A stretch of 64,000 nucleotides of DNA. Source: Flavobacterium circumlabens. GTDB lineage: Bacteria; Bacteroidota; Bacteroidia; Flavobacteriales; Flavobacteriaceae. The stretch's first letter is position 1, and every line of letters begins with the position of its first letter. Shown here piece by piece: positions 1-10,038 of this stretch. The notes under the pieces were generated by a model. The model ran no database searches, was not told the DNA's origin, and saw only the letters and a program-made list of their open reading frames with translations. Both the position numbers and the translations under genes were made by a program. The stretch spans positions 62,001-126,000 of the forward strand of contig NZ_SLWA01000009.1 in NCBI RefSeq assembly GCF_004345565.1, given 5' to 3'.

Positions 1-3000
1 GCTGAAGGATCTATTTGTTTTGTTTTTTTCCCCCAACCGTTCTGCTCTACATTAATACTGATACCATTATAAGATGTTTTTTTTAAGTTTCCTCCTGGGA
101 AATATTCCATATTTATAGTTCCTCCAGTTGTTTCATTAGTTGAAACAACGTCTCCGACAGCATTTTTGGTTATGCTTTTAACTATTTGACCATCTGTAAT
201 AGTACTTGTCAGTCCATTGTAGGATGCCAAAACAGATCTGTTGTTAAATAATATATTTTGTGTAGGTCTGCTGTAAATATCAAATTTAGTTTCATTCCAT
301 TTTGATGGTGAAGAACCGAAGTAAGGTTCGCTGGTTTTGTAAATTCGATCATATATGTCATACAAATAAGAGACATAAGAGTATGTACCATTAACATCTT
401 TTACCCCGAATTTTGTTCTTCTGCCTAAATCGTCAAATTTTTCCTCCGTAGCACTACCATCAACAGCATCAGTGGTAGCTGTAACGGTGGTTTCTGAACC
501 TGCAGCTCCTGAATATGTATTGGTGTAGGCGTAGGATATAGTTTTATTTAACTGATCATCTTTTACTGTAAGGGGTTTAAACCAAACGTCATAAGTATAA
601 GATTTAGATAAGCCGTACTTATTTGTTTCTTTTTTTAACATTCCGTTATTTATGTCATATTCATATGTCGCGGATAGATTATCATTATCTGTCACTTTTG
701 TCATGAAGCGACCTGATAGATCATATTCATAACTCGTTTCTCTGGGGCTGCTGTAAGGCCCGGTAATTGTTTTTTTTGTTAGATTTCCAAAAGAATCATA
801 ATTAAAAATTTCTGAAAATGTGTCATTATCAGATGCCTGAGTTCCATAAGCATAATTTTCGCTAAACTCAAGGAGATTGGAAGCGTTATATTGATACATC
901 TCAGCATAGCCGGATATAGTACTGCCTCTTTGTTTTGATACACCTTTGGAGTATGGCCTGTCAATTATATATGGAGTTGTCGGATTCGGATTTTCATACT
1001 CAATACCTTCCATTTCGGTCTCGATTACAGTAGAACCTTCCTTAGTGATTTTTTGAGTAAGCAGTGGGTTATTATTTTCATTATATGAAGTTGTTGTCTC
1101 AGTACTAGTATTTTCTAAATCATTATACTGAACAATACCTGTATTCTGCAGTTTAAATACCTTATTGGACTGTAAGGCATCCTGCTCGTTAACAGGAGTA
1201 TAAGAAAAAACAGATTTTGTAGTGTAACTGGACGGACTAACACTATAGGGATAAGTTAAATAGGGCAGAAAATAGCTTTCGGTTACAGCGCCTCTTTTCT
1301 TAAAGTCCCGATTGGTTACCGTACATAAAGCCGGATTGTTACTGTCATGCCAGTTTGATTCCATTATGGATCTGAAGCCCATAAATCCTAAACCTTCATA
1401 ATTGGTCACAGCACCATAGTAGCCATACAGTTTCATTTTAGAAACAGTAGCACTCTTTTTCTCGAGTTTAGTTACAATTTGAAAATCAGGAAATGCTACT
1501 ATGTCAAAATAAGGATAGAGTTCTGTACCCTGACTTGGTGTGTAAATAGAATTATTATACATCTCATAAATTTGATCCAGAGGCTGATAGGATATAAATT
1601 GCTGGACACCGTTACCTGTTGTAATAGAGGTAAGTAAACGGTCTTTGTTTGCATCTTTTTTCGAATTAAAAAAATGTAATTTATTATTATTTATAAATGC
1701 TATCTCAAAGCGGGGACGCTGTTTGTCGCCAGTAGGCAATGCAATTGGCAGTGCATATATATTGATGTCAGCTCTTGCAGCTGTAGTAGCTGTGGGTACA
1801 TTAAAAGAAGTTGGACCCATTTCTGTGATTGCCGTAACCTGAATAGTTCCTAAGCCGGTAGAGCTGTTTACACTGTTTTTTATAATTGTTAAATCATTCT
1901 TACCGTCATTATCGTAGTCAGTAGCAATATAATTATAGCTATTGTTGGAATCGTTACCCATTACGGAAGTTATATTTCGCGCTTCCTTAACGAAAGAAAC
2001 GCCTGTTGACATATAACGGTACCAGCCAACATTGGAATCCTGCGGTATCATAAAATCATATTTTCCGTCACCATTGTAATCTCCCATAACAATGGGTTTA
2101 TTTACTACAATGGTCGAATCTGAAGCCGGGGACTGATACAACAGCACAAACAACTTATTGTCATTAACAGAATAAACCCTTACTTTTCCGGCATCAAAAA
2201 TGTAGATGTCGGATTTTCCGTCTCCGTTAAAATCTGCGACATATACTTTGCTGGTAGGAAAAACATTTAAATTTCCGGCAATGTTTGCAAAGTTTGAAGT
2301 TATTCTTCTGTCTAAATTAATAAAATAAGAATTTCCAAAGTAAGTATCAGTGACACTAAGGGGCTGATTGTTGGCGTCACAGGGAGCTAAATACGAATAG
2401 GTGAAATTGACTTCTATAGCGATAACGTCACTTAAACCATCACCATTAAAATCACCGGTGATATAGCGTTTTGGAACGGACACCGTATGCACAGTAGGAG
2501 GCCTGTTTTGCGTGCAGCTAAGCGGATGCTCAGAATAATACGTAAATTTAGGAAAAGTGTATAATTTTTCGTCTTGCGGATATATAAAAGTGGAGGGGTC
2601 CGTAGAGTATGTTTTCAAGGATGTAACATTGGTTGTGGTATTAGTTTTTACAACGGTCCATCCTTGATTATACATTAATTTGTTATTCCAGCTTAACCAC
2701 GTAACAGGCAATATTTCTTCGAAAAGTCCCTCCTGAATAGCAAGACCCATATTTGGAATGGTCTGAGCTCCGGTATTGGCACTAATACCTGAAAAGAGCC
2801 AGTATTTCGCTTTTGCACTTGATCCTGTAGTAGGATAAAGAATAAAATCCATATTTCCATCGCCATCAAAATCTCCGGATACAGCGGAAGCATTTGTTGA
2901 AGATGCATTTTCAACATTTAACACATTTGGATTAGTGACATAAGAAATGGCCGTATCTGTATTGTTATATGAAAACACCGTAGGATTATAACTTTTGGTG

Positions 3001-3893
3001 TTGTCACCGCTTTTTTCTGTAATTGAAAATACTCGGTCGTATTTCTCTGAAGTTTGTGCCATTGCATATTCGAGCACATAACTTCTGAAACCTACACTAT
3101 TACTTTTTGATTTGATTTCTTTTAGCCGATTTACCCTTTTAACAAGCAGACCTCCTACATAGTAGTCTTCAAATCTGTTTTTTGCTTCATAGGTAAATTG
3201 AATTTCATTAATGGGAGTAGTAGTTGTTTTGGTTCCATATTTTATGGAAGCAATTTCTAAAAGATTATTTGACAGGCTATAATTGTAGCTGATGCGGATA
3301 CCCTGGGCATTTTCCCAATAGGTAACGGACCATTCCGTAATAGATCGGGAATCTGTTGAATTGCCATAATACGCCTTAGAACCATCAGGGTATTCTACAA
3401 GAAAATAGGCAGGTCCAAAATTAGCTCCATTGGGATGAACACCGTATGATGTCACTTTTAAATTCGAAAAGTTCTCCGTTTCATATACAGTTCCATTTAG
3501 TCCGTACGTTTCGGGAGGCCCATTTTTTATGATCAGTCGCTGACCGTCTATGGCAAAACGATCCAGTATATTAAAATCGACAGCATCGATTTTCCCGTCG
3601 TGAAATTTAGTGGCCGGAATTCTTGAGATTGTGGATATCCCGGAGATATTCCAGCCATATCCTGCAGGACCGTTTCCTCCCTGGCTATTGTAGGACAAAC
3701 TGATTTCAGGCACAACTCCATTGATGCCGGGAGGTGCTGCAATAGGAATAGAGTAAGAAGCTCCTCCTGATAAACTTACAGACAAATCACCATCAGTGAT
3801 GCCAGGATCACGTTGTACTCCCGTAGGATTTACTTGTGCAAAAGTAAAAAGACTTAAACTAAAAAATAAAACTGAAAAGTAGAATTGTTTCAT
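1..3893 (-). CDS. SpvB/FG-GAP/RHS-repeat secreted protein, C-terminus beyond the left edge
   Basis: One open frame of 1297 codons runs from ATG at 3893 to the left edge; I checked the frame at both ends and in the middle. It starts with a signal peptide (MKQFYFSVLFF..., cleavage near residue 19). Next comes an SpvB-type N-terminus, with 'GDLSVSLSGGASYSIPI' and 'PEISLSYNSQGGNGPAGYGW'. Several FG-GAP/VCBS calcium-binding repeats follow (GDFDGDGNMD, GDFNGDGLSD, ADFNGDGKSD, GDYNGDGKYD), then YD/RHS repeats (YEYDLSGRF, YEYDINNGML). Proteins of this build in Bacteroidota are large cell-surface or secreted proteins, some of them polymorphic toxins whose toxic domain lies at the extreme C-terminus. 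That end is outside the window, so toxicity cannot be judged. The gene starts 4 bases after the upstream T9SS gene and is probably cotranscribed with it. Confidence 0.9.
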   Translation of the reverse strand, partial: MKQFYFSVLFFSLSLFTFAQVNPTGVQRDPGITDGDLSVSLSGGASYSIPIAAPPGINGVVPEISLSYNSQGGNGPAGYGWNISGISTISRIPATKFHDGKIDAVDFNILDRFAIDGQRLIIKNGPPETYGLNGTVYETENFSNLKVTSYGVHPNGANFGPAYFLVEYPDGSKAYYGNSTDSRSITEWSVTYWENAQGIRISYNYSLSNNLLEIASIKYGTKTTTTPINEIQFTYEAKNRFEDYYVGGLLVKRVNRLKEIKSKSNSVGFRSYVLEYAMAQTSEKYDRVFSITEKSGDNTKSYNPTVFSYNNTDTAISYVTNPNVLNVENASSTNASAVSGDFDGDGNMDFILYPTTGSSAKAKYWLFSGISANTGAQTIPNMGLAIQEGLFEEILPVTWLSWNNKLMYNQGWTVVKTNTTTNVTSLKTYSTDPSTFIYPQDEKLYTFPKFTYYSEHPLSCTQNRPPTVHTVSVPKRYITGDFNGDGLSDVIAIEVNFTYSYLAPCDANNQPLSVTDTYFGNSYFINLDRRITSNFANIAGNLNVFPTSKVYVADFNGDGKSDIYIFDAGKVRVYSVNDNKLFVLLYQSPASDSTIVVNKPIVMGDYNGDGKYDFMIPQDSNVGWYRYMSTGVSFVKEARNITSVMGNDSNNSYNYIATDYDNDGKNDLTIIKNSVNSSTGLGTIQVTAITEMGPTSFNVPTATTAARADINIYALPIALPTGDKQRPRFEIAFINNNKLHFFNSKKDANKDRLLTSITTGNGVQQFISYQPLDQIYEMYNNSIYTPSQGTELYPYFDIVAFPDFQIVTKLEKKSATVSKMKLYGYYGAVTNYEGLGFMGFRSIMESNWHDSNNPALCTVTNRDFKKRGAVTESYFLPYLTYPYSVSPSSYTTKSVFSYTPVNEQDALQSNKVFKLQNTGIVQYNDLENTSTETTTSYNENNNPLLTQKITKEGSTVIETEMEGIEYENPNPTTPYIIDRPYSKGVSKQRGSTISGYAEMYQYNASNLLEFSENYAYGTQASDNDTFSEIFNYDSFGNLTKKTITGPYSSPRETSYEYDLSGRFMTKVTDNDNLSATYEYDINNGMLKKETNKYGLSKSYTYDVWFKPLTVKDDQLNKTISYAYTNTYSGAAGSETTVTATTDAVDGSATEEKFDDLGRRTKFGVKDVNGTYSYVSYLYDIYDRIYKTSEPYFGSSPSKWNETKFDIYSRPTQNILFNNRSVLASYNGLTSTITDGQIVKSITKNAVGDVVSTNETTGGTINMEYFPGGNLKKTSYNGISINVEQNGWGKKTKQIDPS

Positions 3894-3897
3894 ATTA

Positions 3898-4353
3898 TTA
3901 TTGTTTAATAATTTTTATTGTTTTTTGTTGGCCATTTCTATAGGACAGCGTAACAAGATATACTCCGGTAGGAAAGGTTCTAAATGATATAGTCTGAGTG
4001 TTTATAGCATTCAGGTTCCTATAGGAAGCGACTGCTTGTCCACTCATTTCAACCACCTGTATTGAAACCACCTGATTTTCATCAATAAGTTCCCATTTAA
4101 GAAAAAGTTCCTCTTTAACAGGATTTGGATAATAGGAGATGGTATTATCTGATGAAATTTTAGTCAGATCTTCATCTGTTAAGGTCTCCGTTTCTTTGCT
4201 TTCTCTTGCCGGTTTGGCAATCCCGCAGCTTTGACAAAATTCCCTGACCGTCTGATTTCCTGTCAATGGATCGTATGTAAATGTTAGTGTTGGTTCCTGA
4301 GCCTTAGCCAGAAAGCAAGTGCAGAATAAAATAATTGATAGAAATTTTTTCAT
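3898..4353 (-). CDS. Small secreted protein with T9SS type A sorting domain
   Basis: This 151-residue protein has a signal peptide (MKKFLSIILFCTCFLAKAQ). Its C-terminal 80 residues form a typical type A T9SS sorting domain: 'SYYPNPVKEELFLKW', 'VVEMSGQAV', 'FPTGVYLVTL' and a basic tail 'QQKTIKIIKQ'. Such domains direct export through the type IX secretion system and surface anchoring or release. The short mature part contains 'FTYDPLTGNQTVREFCQSC', which resembles a single YD/RHS repeat and carries two cysteines. The next gene, 4 bases downstream, is a giant RHS protein without a visible T9SS signal, so the two may be partners. Confident on the sorting domain; the function of the mature part is unknown. 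Confidence 0.88.
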   Translation of the reverse strand: MKKFLSIILFCTCFLAKAQEPTLTFTYDPLTGNQTVREFCQSCGIAKPARESKETETLTDEDLTKISSDNTISYYPNPVKEELFLKWELIDENQVVSIQVVEMSGQAVASYRNLNAINTQTISFRTFPTGVYLVTLSYRNGQQKTIKIIKQ

Positions 4354-4635
4354 AGATTAAAATATTAAGTAAAAAAAAGACATAAAAATTTTTGTAAATA
4401 TTGTATTTTTTTTAACAGGATTTTTACCAGACATGAAATTTTATTCACATTTAACAAAATGATAATGTTAGCCCTTATCTACGATATATCAATTGTATAT
4501 TTATTCTTTCTAAAATTTACTATAAATATCTTTTTTCTTACAATTTGTTAAAATTATTGTAAATTATTTCTGATATTTAATAAGCAATATTAATTTTTAA
4601 TAGTATTGCACCATTAATTTAAATACCGAAACATT

Positions 4636-5046
4636 ATGAGTTATTCCATTAAGAGAATTACACAAGCAGCAGACTGTGATGTCTTATTGACATGGGCAGC
4701 AAAAGAGAAAGCAGATTTAGATTTTCAAATGCTTTCTGAAGGTCGTTTAACCAATAAGTTTGAGACTTCATCCATCGAAGTACAACCGATCTTACAGGGT
4801 GTATTAGCCGAACTATCGGCGTTGGATGTCGTATTGGGTGTACTGCCGGAAGGGCCGTCTAAAGTAGACGCGGCTAAAAAGAAAGTAAAGTTAGAATACA
4901 AAAAATTCTTACTCGAAAACCGCAAAGAGAGCTACGGTCTTGTAGCTTTACTGCAAAAAGAGCTGGACGTTCAGCGTATCGAAAACGAGATCGAAGAAGT
5001 AGACGGTTTTATAGCCGCACTAACGGCTCATAAAGCGACTTTGTAA
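4636..5046 (+). CDS. Hypothetical protein, 136 aa, helical
   Basis: No family recognised. The protein is cytoplasmic by appearance, with no signal peptide or membrane segment. It is predicted mostly helical, with long charged stretches after residue 75 (KVDAAKKKVKLEYKKFLLENRKESYG) and a heptad-like C-terminal helix (LQKELDVQRIENEIEEVDGFIAAL). It stands alone, with no upstream partner on the same strand and a strong terminator right after the stop codon, so it is monocistronic. The sequence just after its stop codon and its terminator recur near 15.0 kb without the gene. Confidence 0.8.
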   Translation: MSYSIKRITQAADCDVLLTWAAKEKADLDFQMLSEGRLTNKFETSSIEVQPILQGVLAELSALDVVLGVLPEGPSKVDAAKKKVKLEYKKFLLENRKESYGLVALLQKELDVQRIENEIEEVDGFIAALTAHKATL

Positions 5047-5069
5047 GCTATTCGTTTGTAAAAGAAAGA

Positions 5070-5100
5070 GGGTTGTCCTGATTGGACAGCCCTTTTTTTT
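5070..5100 (+). terminator. Rho-independent terminator of the 136-aa gene
   Basis: A 9-bp stem (GGGTTGTCC / GGACAGCCC, one G-T pair) with a 5-base loop is followed by a run of nine T. It lies 24 bases after the stop codon of the 4636-5046 gene. A close copy lies at 15042-15071. Confidence 0.85.
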
Positions 5101-5463
5101 TGTGGGTGTTTTATATCGAATGTAGTTCTATGAAAATAAATAATTAGTGCTGACTTCATTTACCGTAATTAATATATCGGAGCTATTTTCTTACGTATTT
5201 AACTGGTAGACAATTATATCAAATTGATTTGTGTGCATTTAAGGTAAACTCATAATGGATCATAAAGTTAAAATCAGGTAATTCTACCTAGAATTTTGCA
5301 GGATATAATAATTAGATTTGGTAAGATTTTATTGTAATAAAATAGCCATTAAGTTCATTACAACAATTTGATAGAGGCAATTTTTTAACCCTAACAAGGT
5401 CTCTGCGTATTTATATTAGACGATTTTATTTAATTAAACAATTTCAACTTTAATACCGTTATT
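5101..5463. other. Gene-free stretch before the protease operon
   Basis: No plausible coding frame on either strand. It is AT-rich and must hold the promoter of the operon starting at 5464, but I see no clear TTG-N17-TAnnTTTG match. Confidence 0.5.
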
Positions 5464-6684
5464 ATGTTTGACAGCGTAGCACTTAATGTTTTTATCGGTT
5501 TGGTGTTTGTTTTCCTCCTTTATAGTTTATTAGCCACTATTATACAAGAAATAGTAGCCCGATGGTTGAACTTGCGTGCAAGAATGCTTCAGAAAGGTAT
5601 AAGACGAATGCTTCAGGATGAAAATGTTACCTATAAATTGACTATCATAAAAATTCCACTGGAAATCTGGAACAACATTGTTCGTTTTTTTGTGCCCTTT
5701 TCAGGAAAAGAACACTCTTTTTTCAAAATATTTTATAACTATCCAACTATCAAATATCTTGCAGAGAGCAGTTGGAACAGCAAACCCTCTTATATTGATG
5801 CGTCCAATTTTTCCGAAACGATAGTATACCTGCTTCAGGGGAGTCAGGGAAGCGGTAATGCTAACGCTGCAGAACAAATAAAACATGTTCTTTTTACCTG
5901 TAAAAATGTTCGCGGAGTGGATGGCAAACAAGTTGATATCGATAAAGAAACCTGTGAGCATCTTGGCAGGCTCTGGAATGATGCCCAAGGAGATATTAAT
6001 CAGTTCCGTGTTAATCTGGAAACCTGGTTCAACCGGACTATGGACCGCGTTTCGGGTTGGTACTTAAAACAGACCAAAATTATGCTGTTTGTTATAGGAT
6101 TGATAATTGCATTTAATTGCCAAGTAGACTGTATTGCTATTTATCGTCTTTTGGCCAAAGATGATAACGCCCGAAACAACATGGTAAAGCTTGCCGTTAG
6201 TCGTGGCTCCCAACAGATCACACCAAATGCCCAGGCAGATGATAAAATGCTCAGAGAAGCCAGTAAAGCCGTTCAGGCCGATATCGATCAGGCTGGACAA
6301 ATACTCTCGGTAAAAGCAGCCGATAACGACAGTTGCCAGGTTTGTCATATTTTCCAGAAACAAAGAGCACTTCTTGTTGAGACAGAAAATAAACTGATTA
6401 AAAAGAAAGATAGTACTTCATCCATTTTTAAAAAGAATAAAAACCAACAGGCCGAGCTTTCGTTACTCATTAAAAAGTATGAGCCAGCCTGTAGTAATTT
6501 GCCACAAGCCAGCCTGTTTTCCTGGGGTTACTTGCTTACAGCACTTGCTATTTCCTTTGGATCTTCATTTTGGTTTGACTTGTTAAACAAGTTGATGCAG
6601 ATACGCGGAACAGGCGGTAAACCCGATGATAAAACTGCAACTGGTACAGATAAGACTTCACCACCCGTTAAACCTGTTGGCTAA
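5464..6684 (+). CDS. Membrane protein of a protease operon, 406 aa, three predicted TM segments
   Basis: An N-terminal membrane helix (residues about 5-30, FIGLVFVFLLYSLLATIIQE) leads into a basic helix (RWLNLRARMLQKGIRRML). A second hydrophobic segment lies at about 205-230 (IMLFVIGLIIAFNC) and a third at about 350-375 (GYLLTALAISFGSSFWFDLL). Between the second and third is a polar, cysteine-containing loop (QVCHIFQK, EPACSNL). The tail is Thr/Lys/Pro-rich. The build resembles uncharacterised bacterial membrane proteins starting with 'LYSLLATIIQE'; I know no biochemical function. Its TAA stop shares an A with the ATG of the next gene (TAATG), indicating translational coupling to the trypsin-like protease. 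A membrane anchor or platform role is my inference. Confidence 0.85.
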   Translation: MFDSVALNVFIGLVFVFLLYSLLATIIQEIVARWLNLRARMLQKGIRRMLQDENVTYKLTIIKIPLEIWNNIVRFFVPFSGKEHSFFKIFYNYPTIKYLAESSWNSKPSYIDASNFSETIVYLLQGSQGSGNANAAEQIKHVLFTCKNVRGVDGKQVDIDKETCEHLGRLWNDAQGDINQFRVNLETWFNRTMDRVSGWYLKQTKIMLFVIGLIIAFNCQVDCIAIYRLLAKDDNARNNMVKLAVSRGSQQITPNAQADDKMLREASKAVQADIDQAGQILSVKAADNDSCQVCHIFQKQRALLVETENKLIKKKDSTSSIFKKNKNQQAELSLLIKKYEPACSNLPQASLFSWGYLLTALAISFGSSFWFDLLNKLMQIRGTGGKPDDKTATGTDKTSPPVKPVG

Positions 6685-7796
6685 TGAAAACTCTTGTAAG
6701 TAAATATCTAAATGCACGAATTGGTACTGCCTCAGTAAACGCAAAAATCCGGACTTATAAAAGTCCGGGCGAACTTATTGATATTGATTCAGTAGTTATC
6801 GGAGACGACATTGAAGGTAATGCAATATGGTATCATAACAGCGAAGATCTTTGTTATTATTGGAGCGGAGGTATTGATGAAACTGAGTTTGCCATAAAAG
6901 ATACCTCACTTGGTTCAGACCGTAAAAAATCGATGCTAATAATGGCTGAGGCAAAGGACTATTTTTGGAGAAAGTATAGGAATGGAATATCTGAACTTAC
7001 AGGTGTAACAATAGAATATAATGATGTTTTTTCACTCGTTTTTCAATATTTGAACCTGCAAAATTTAGCTATACCCACTATACTTTATTTTAAAGGATTT
7101 GCAATCCCTACAAATATGGTGATAGCCCCGAAAAGTGAGTTTCATTTTTCACTTGGGAGCAGTATTTCGCGCGAAGGCCAACAAGAATGGGGGAGTAGCG
7201 GGATTAGGGTTCGTGGTGCTTTGGTAAACAATGCAGGTGATTATTTATTGACCAACTACCATGTTGCAGCGGCTGATTTTTTGAATGCTAATATTCTTAC
7301 TTATTCTCTTAAAGATGAAAAACAAATAAGATTTTGCAGTATGCCATCATGGAACAACCAATTTGGTTCCCCAAATAGAATAGGTAGACTTCATAGTGGT
7401 ATTTTTAATGAATGGCACGATGTGGCGTTAATACTTCTAAGACCTAATCTAATTTTAACCAATACTACTTTTGACGGAACAATAATTACGGGACATCTTA
7501 ATGTTTTCAATGATCCGGATCATCAGGGCAAATCAGTTATACTTTTCGGTGCAACAAGTGGAAGGCAGGAAGGTAATATCCAGTCTGTAAATGCTTCACA
7601 AAGATTTCAGCTGGGTTCCATGGAATATTATAAAGAAAATCTTATACAGATTACTAATTATAGTGAACATGGCGACTCAGGCTGCCCTGTAGTATTCAAT
7701 CAGCAAATTATAGGATTGCTTATTGGTTCAGATGGTCTTTTTAGCTATGTTATTCCGATACAGCGAATTTTTAATACTTTCTCACTTAAGCTATAA
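6684..7796 (+). CDS. Trypsin-like serine protease with N-terminal SH3-like domain
   Basis: The 370-residue protein has no signal peptide. Residues 170-370 form a chymotrypsin-fold protease with a full catalytic triad: His193 in LLTNYHVAAA, Asp246 in EWHDVALILL and Ser332 in SEHGDSGCPVV. Residues 1-70 (YLNARIGTASVNAKIRTYKS...WYHNSEDLCYYWSGGI) look like a bacterial SH3-like domain, here probably a protein-binding module. Residues 75-165 are unassigned. Being intracellular, coupled to a membrane protein and followed by a secreted protein and a cysteine protease, it fits a regulatory or effector protease better than a nutritional one. Proteolytic activity is well supported by the triad; the substrate is unknown. 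Confidence 0.9.
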   Translation: MKTLVSKYLNARIGTASVNAKIRTYKSPGELIDIDSVVIGDDIEGNAIWYHNSEDLCYYWSGGIDETEFAIKDTSLGSDRKKSMLIMAEAKDYFWRKYRNGISELTGVTIEYNDVFSLVFQYLNLQNLAIPTILYFKGFAIPTNMVIAPKSEFHFSLGSSISREGQQEWGSSGIRVRGALVNNAGDYLLTNYHVAAADFLNANILTYSLKDEKQIRFCSMPSWNNQFGSPNRIGRLHSGIFNEWHDVALILLRPNLILTNTTFDGTIITGHLNVFNDPDHQGKSVILFGATSGRQEGNIQSVNASQRFQLGSMEYYKENLIQITNYSEHGDSGCPVVFNQQIIGLLIGSDGLFSYVIPIQRIFNTFSLKL

Positions 7797-7800
7797 AATT

Positions 7801-10032
7801 ATGAAACAATTATTTACTCTTATCTTGCTTTATTTCTCTACTGTTCTTTGTTACGGGCAATCCAAAAAGGCAGACTACAATGATGTGATATATAAAATTC
7901 TGCCTTCACTTTCTGGTGGTGACGTTCTTATAGTGGAAAAAATCCCTTCAAGCAATATTGCAGACGAACTGCAGATTAACTATAACGGTGGCAACCCAAT
8001 AAATGGTACTAAGAGTCCTAATGGTGTAATAAATTTCAACAAAACTTTTATTATACCATTAGGAGCAACACAATTGACGTTCAAAATTGATAATAACTCT
8101 TCCAATGATTATGATGTTACAATATCTGGTGGTGGTGGTGGAAGTCAGATCGTGGTGCCTCCTGTGACAGATTATTCCAAAATACATGATAGTGATGATT
8201 TGAATAGGGCTTTATGGGCTGCTTTTGAAATGGATGCTTATCTTTATTATCATCATACTGCGACGGCAAACATAAAAAAGGAAGAGCTACAGAAGATTCT
8301 GTCCAGATATATTGATGCTAAACGCCTAAGCAATGTTTATGGAGGTGATTACAATAAATGGAAAAATACAAACCCTTTTGTTAAAGATATGGAGTATGCC
8401 AAGCTTTATCCTGCACCAAAAGGAGAACTTTATTCAGGTATGGGCAGTGCAATAGGCGGAATGGATGTTACTAAATACGTTCAGGCTTTTGCAGATTTTT
8501 TAAGAGACCGCATTAAACAAGAACTTACCATCGCCTATCTCGAGAAATTTAAGCAGACTCTTGAAAAAAATAAGGAAATAAGAGAGTTACTCCCTAAAAC
8601 CTGGGCGACGTTTAAAGATAATGATATCTTTAATTTACCGAGTATGGGTGCTACCTATAAAGATGCTTTTGCTGCTGACTTAGCAAGCCTTCCGGATAAT
8701 TTTATCATCTATGTGAAACGCCATCATTTTAACAGTATGATAAATGGAAACAAAAATGCCTTTATTGTGGGGAGCGCCATGTATTCTTTTATAAATCAAA
8801 TGGCTAAAGGAGACCATCCTTCAACAGCCCTGCATACCATAGCCTTGCAAAACCCTTACGACTTAACAACACCGCTAACCAGTACTTACATTATAGCTAT
8901 TACGGATATGCTTTCGCAGAACTTACTAGCCAAAACAGGTGATCACTGGATTGAACTTAAAACCGTAGAAAAACTAAATCCTGATATTATCCGTATTTTT
9001 TTCGCCTTACTCTATGATAAATACCCTGATTTGTTTGAGGCTAGTCATTTGTCTCGTAAACTGAGTGAGCTAGCTGATAATTCAGATATTAACCAACGCT
9101 TCAATGCTATTTATAATTTTGTCATATTAGCCCAAAATATCGACCAGCGTATCAATGAATTTAAGAAAATGAAAGAAACGCCGGGCAATAGCACAGCTGC
9201 TGAAAGAAAGGAAGTAGCTCTTGATTTCTTTTTAAGTAATTCGGATGCGCTGACAGACCTGGTTAAGACAACTTTTTCTGTTGTTAATCGTGACGATTTA
9301 TATGATGAAAAGTATAGTATGATCATTTCAGGATTAACCGATGCCATAGATATAGCAAAAGCTGTACGATCAAATAATTTTCCACGGGCAACCAATGCAA
9401 CCATTTCACTTATTACAACTGTTGTTGGTTCAGAAAAAGATAATAAATGGATTAAGCCGCTTAAAAATATACTGGCTTTTACTAATGATGTAGTTGCTGC
9501 GAAAACTTCAGATGAGATAAAAGCAGTGATTGCAAATTATGCTGAACCTGTACAATCCTATAAAGTAATACGGAAATCGTATTTCTCGGCAGCACTAAGC
9601 GCTTATCCGGGACTTTACTGTGGTACAGAGTCAAATAACCAAACGAAAACGAAATTGTTTTCAAATTTCACGTATGGGGTGACCGCCCCAATAGGTTTAG
9701 CTTTTGGATCAGGGAACAGCGATAGAGACAGTTCATCAATAACAGCCTTCCTTAGTATTTTGGATATTGGTGCTGCCTTAAGCTATCGCTCTGAAAATAC
9801 TACTACCGATATACCGGATAAGATTACTTTAGCGCAAATTTTTGCTCCCGGAGTTCATTTTGTTTATGGGATAAAGAATAGTCCTCTGGCACTAAAAGTG
9901 GGTTACCAATATGCCCCTCAATTACGTGATATTAGTACAGAATCTATAACCGTTGAGGACGCAAGTGTATGGAGGTTAACTGCAGGGATCTCAGTTGATA
10001 TTCCAATTTATATATTTACGAGTAAACATTAA
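7801..10032 (+). CDS. Secreted protein with putative C-terminal outer-membrane barrel, protease operon
   Basis: The ATG at 7801 is chosen because it starts a clean signal peptide (MKQLFTLILLYFSTVLCYGQ); an upstream in-frame start would overlap the protease gene. The mature protein of about 723 residues begins with a beta-rich N-terminal domain (to about residue 110) ending in a GGGGGS linker. A long helical region (about 120-600) without a recognised family follows. The last 150 residues alternate hydrophobic and polar strands (GVTAPIGLAFGSG, LDIGAALSYRSE, GVHFVYGIK, LALKVGYQYAPQL, WRLTAGISVDIPIYIF), typical of an outer-membrane barrel. It lies 4 bases after the trypsin-like gene and 6 before the papain-like gene. 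Function unknown. Confidence 0.85.
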   Translation: MKQLFTLILLYFSTVLCYGQSKKADYNDVIYKILPSLSGGDVLIVEKIPSSNIADELQINYNGGNPINGTKSPNGVINFNKTFIIPLGATQLTFKIDNNSSNDYDVTISGGGGGSQIVVPPVTDYSKIHDSDDLNRALWAAFEMDAYLYYHHTATANIKKEELQKILSRYIDAKRLSNVYGGDYNKWKNTNPFVKDMEYAKLYPAPKGELYSGMGSAIGGMDVTKYVQAFADFLRDRIKQELTIAYLEKFKQTLEKNKEIRELLPKTWATFKDNDIFNLPSMGATYKDAFAADLASLPDNFIIYVKRHHFNSMINGNKNAFIVGSAMYSFINQMAKGDHPSTALHTIALQNPYDLTTPLTSTYIIAITDMLSQNLLAKTGDHWIELKTVEKLNPDIIRIFFALLYDKYPDLFEASHLSRKLSELADNSDINQRFNAIYNFVILAQNIDQRINEFKKMKETPGNSTAAERKEVALDFFLSNSDALTDLVKTTFSVVNRDDLYDEKYSMIISGLTDAIDIAKAVRSNNFPRATNATISLITTVVGSEKDNKWIKPLKNILAFTNDVVAAKTSDEIKAVIANYAEPVQSYKVIRKSYFSAALSAYPGLYCGTESNNQTKTKLFSNFTYGVTAPIGLAFGSGNSDRDSSSITAFLSILDIGAALSYRSENTTTDIPDKITLAQIFAPGVHFVYGIKNSPLALKVGYQYAPQLRDISTESITVEDASVWRLTAGISVDIPIYIFTSKH

Positions 10033-10038
10033 TACAAG

